Under the pieces are notes generated by a model. The model worked only from the letters and a program-made list of their open reading frames with translations, was not told the origin of the DNA and did not search any database. Below, piece after piece: positions 62,571 through 64,000 of a stretch of DNA of 64,000 nucleotides. The DNA comes from Diphasiastrum complanatum (taxonomy: Eukaryota; Streptophyta; Lycopodiopsida; Lycopodiales; Lycopodiaceae). Position 1 is the stretch's first letter. Every line of letters begins with the position of its first letter. Position numbers and translations under genes: made by a program. The stretch is taken from positions 23,244,663 to 23,308,662 of the forward strand of contig CM055103.1 of assembly GCA_029204225.1 (NCBI GenBank). Direction: 5' to 3'.

Positions 62571-63015
62571 GATCACATATAGATGAGATTGGTAAGATTC
62601 AACTGTGATTTTGGATCAAACAAGCAATCTCTTGACCAAACCAAATGTGTCCACCCAGGTCTAGGTGCCCTACCTAACCATCTTTAAAAGCTTATAACTT
62701 TTGACTGGCTCAACCAAATGGAATGAAACTGATTGCATCAAAAACTAGACAAAAATAGCTTCAAAACAAGCTATCTAGCAAGATTTTGGATCAAACATGA
62801 AAGAGAACTCCCAAACTGAAATTGGATGTTCCTCACACGTGTCTGATCACCTGATTCCGTACAGTACCAGGTCAGACCCAATCAATGTCCTTTTGATCTC
62901 TTTTGATCCAAAATTGAACAAGATAGCTAGGAAAATGGGCCTTGACAATTTCTAGCTCAAAATTGATGAAAATTTTTCACTTAGATGGATAAAAATGCAT
63001 GGTAACCTTAGGTAG

Positions 63016-63027
63016 GCTCTGATACCA
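63016..63027 (-). other. Primer-binding site for initiator tRNA-Met
   Basis: TGGTATCAGAGC on the minus strand lies directly inside the 5' LTR. It is complementary to the 3' end of plant initiator tRNA-Met, the standard Copia primer. Confidence 0.92.
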
Positions 63028-63852
63028 TGTTGAATTTCACACGAGTGGATTGTCCACTACATGTACTTGTGATCTCCTAAGGAGTGTAGATGCACCAAGA
63101 TCAAGACTAGATTGAGATTCAAGATCTATCTTTGATTCTATGGCAAAAACACACTACTACATGCATTCAATCACTTCCAGCTCTCACTCACACGTGTGGG
63201 AAGTGTTCCAAAAGTATTCTAAGTAAAAACAAGCTGCTCTCCTCGGGTAGAGAGAGAAAAACCATCATGAGCTCTCGGGTAGAGAGAGAAAGCTAGAAAT
63301 TCAATGACACTCAAAATCCACTCAATCTCAAAATCAGTTAGATCCAAATGAGGAGTACAATGATACTAGTAGATTCATGAGCTACCACTATGCTTAACTA
63401 TGATTGGATCACACTTTTCCACCTCTTAATCCTATTGGACCATTGATCCATGCACCTCTAAATTCTATTGGACTATATTCAAGCACACCTCAAATTCCTA
63501 TTGGACCACACATGGTTCCACCTCTAAATCCTATTGGACCTCTTAACTTCATCAAACAAAAGCATTACACTTGTCTACACTCTAATTGGCACAAGTTTGG
63601 CCTCCTACTCTATTTTGGCTCAATAGTGGCATTACAAGTAGAAATGGATAATTTGCCATCTATGCCAAATTTGACCCTATCAACATCCTACACCTAAATG
63701 CTTGACTATAAAATTCTATGAGACCCCTATATCAAACATTTTGATTTACTTTACAATTCTCCACACGTGGGAACATCCTCCACACATGTGAGATTCACTT
63801 ACAAACTTCTATCATAAAAAATACCAAGCTAGATTTTTGCCAATTTCTCACA
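63028..63852 (-). repeat. 5' LTR of the young Copia element
   Basis: 825 bases, the partner of 59357-60181. It abuts the primer-binding site on its inner side and TTCAT on its outer side. Confidence 0.93.
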
Positions 63853-63857
63853 TTCAT

Positions 63858-64000
63858 CAATCAAGTTGTCAAGCAATCTAGTTTGTAATACCCATATGAG
63901 CAATCGTAGCTCAAGTATTGTGAATTATCTTCTAAAAGAAAAAAAGGTCATGTTGCAGAAACACATACCTGGACAACTACTGTTAAAAGACGTCCATGTA
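63858..64000. other. Window end, no gene recognised
   Basis: 143 bases outside the young Copia element. They should continue the sequence seen at 59306-59351, which was split by the insertion. Confidence 0.5.

Larger units (their letters stand above)
59357..63852 (-). mobile_element. Young Copia element, complete ends, internally deleted
   Basis: Two 825-bp LTRs (59357-60181 and 63028-63852) differ at about ten sites by eye. Both have TG..CA ends, and TTCAT flanks the element (59352-59356 and 63853-63857). TGGTATCAGAGC, complementary to initiator tRNA-Met, lies on the minus strand at 63016-63027. The purine tract TTTTTTGAGGAGGAG (minus) abuts the other LTR at 60182-60196. The internal region is only 2.85 kb, against 3.5-4.5 kb or more for autonomous relatives. 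The ends suggest recent movement using proteins from another copy. Confidence 0.93.

Overview
The window is nuclear DNA of a land plant, probably one with a large, repeat-rich genome. The evidence is two plant-type genes, introns with canonical GT..AG ends, plant Copia and Gypsy elements, a plant L1-type LINE, and very long (CT/GA)n tracts. I cannot name the species. A seed-free plant or gymnosperm would fit the size and mix of the repeats, but that is inference.

Only two host genes are well supported. The first, on the minus strand at 5.6-11.3 kb, is a SAC9-type phosphoinositide phosphatase. Its three readable exons form a stand-alone SAC domain without the WW insert and long C-terminal region of Arabidopsis SAC9. 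Its 3.6-kb intron holds a broken Copia element. The second, on the plus strand at 43.2-44.2 kb, is an intronless ZDP-type polynucleotide 3'-phosphatase with one PARP-type zinc finger and all HAD phosphatase motifs.

The rest is mostly mobile DNA. Left to right: a tandem duplication (0.05-0.5 kb); an old LTR (2.0-2.45 kb); the SAC9-like gene; a 5.7-kb LINE on the minus strand with poly(A) tail and candidate target-site duplication (13.3-19.1 kb); an internally deleted LTR element with a gag fragment (19.8-22.5 kb); a 9.3-kb Gypsy element whose middle carries pol genes on the opposite strand (22.7-32.0 kb); three worn Copia elements in alternating orientation (33.0-34.5, 35.2-37.8 and 38.1-40.5 kb); hairpin-rich DNA (41.4-42.3 kb); the ZDP-like gene; AT-rich DNA; a twice-repeated CGAGG-rich unit (47.5-48.8 kb); a 4-kb array of diverged higher-order repeats broken by a 256-bp (AG)n tract (49.5-53.5 kb); a decayed transposase-like and multi-exon locus (53.7-59.3 kb) containing a small inverted-repeat element; and a young complete Copia element with matching 825-bp LTRs and a TTCAT target duplication (59.36-63.85 kb).

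The observations most worth a second look are: the young Copia element, whose shredded pol still reads as one ORF of over 700 codons and resembles an older element at 38-40 kb; the WW-less SAC9; the one-finger intronless ZDP; the strand switch inside the Gypsy element; the unrecognised multi-exon locus; and the higher-order repeat array.
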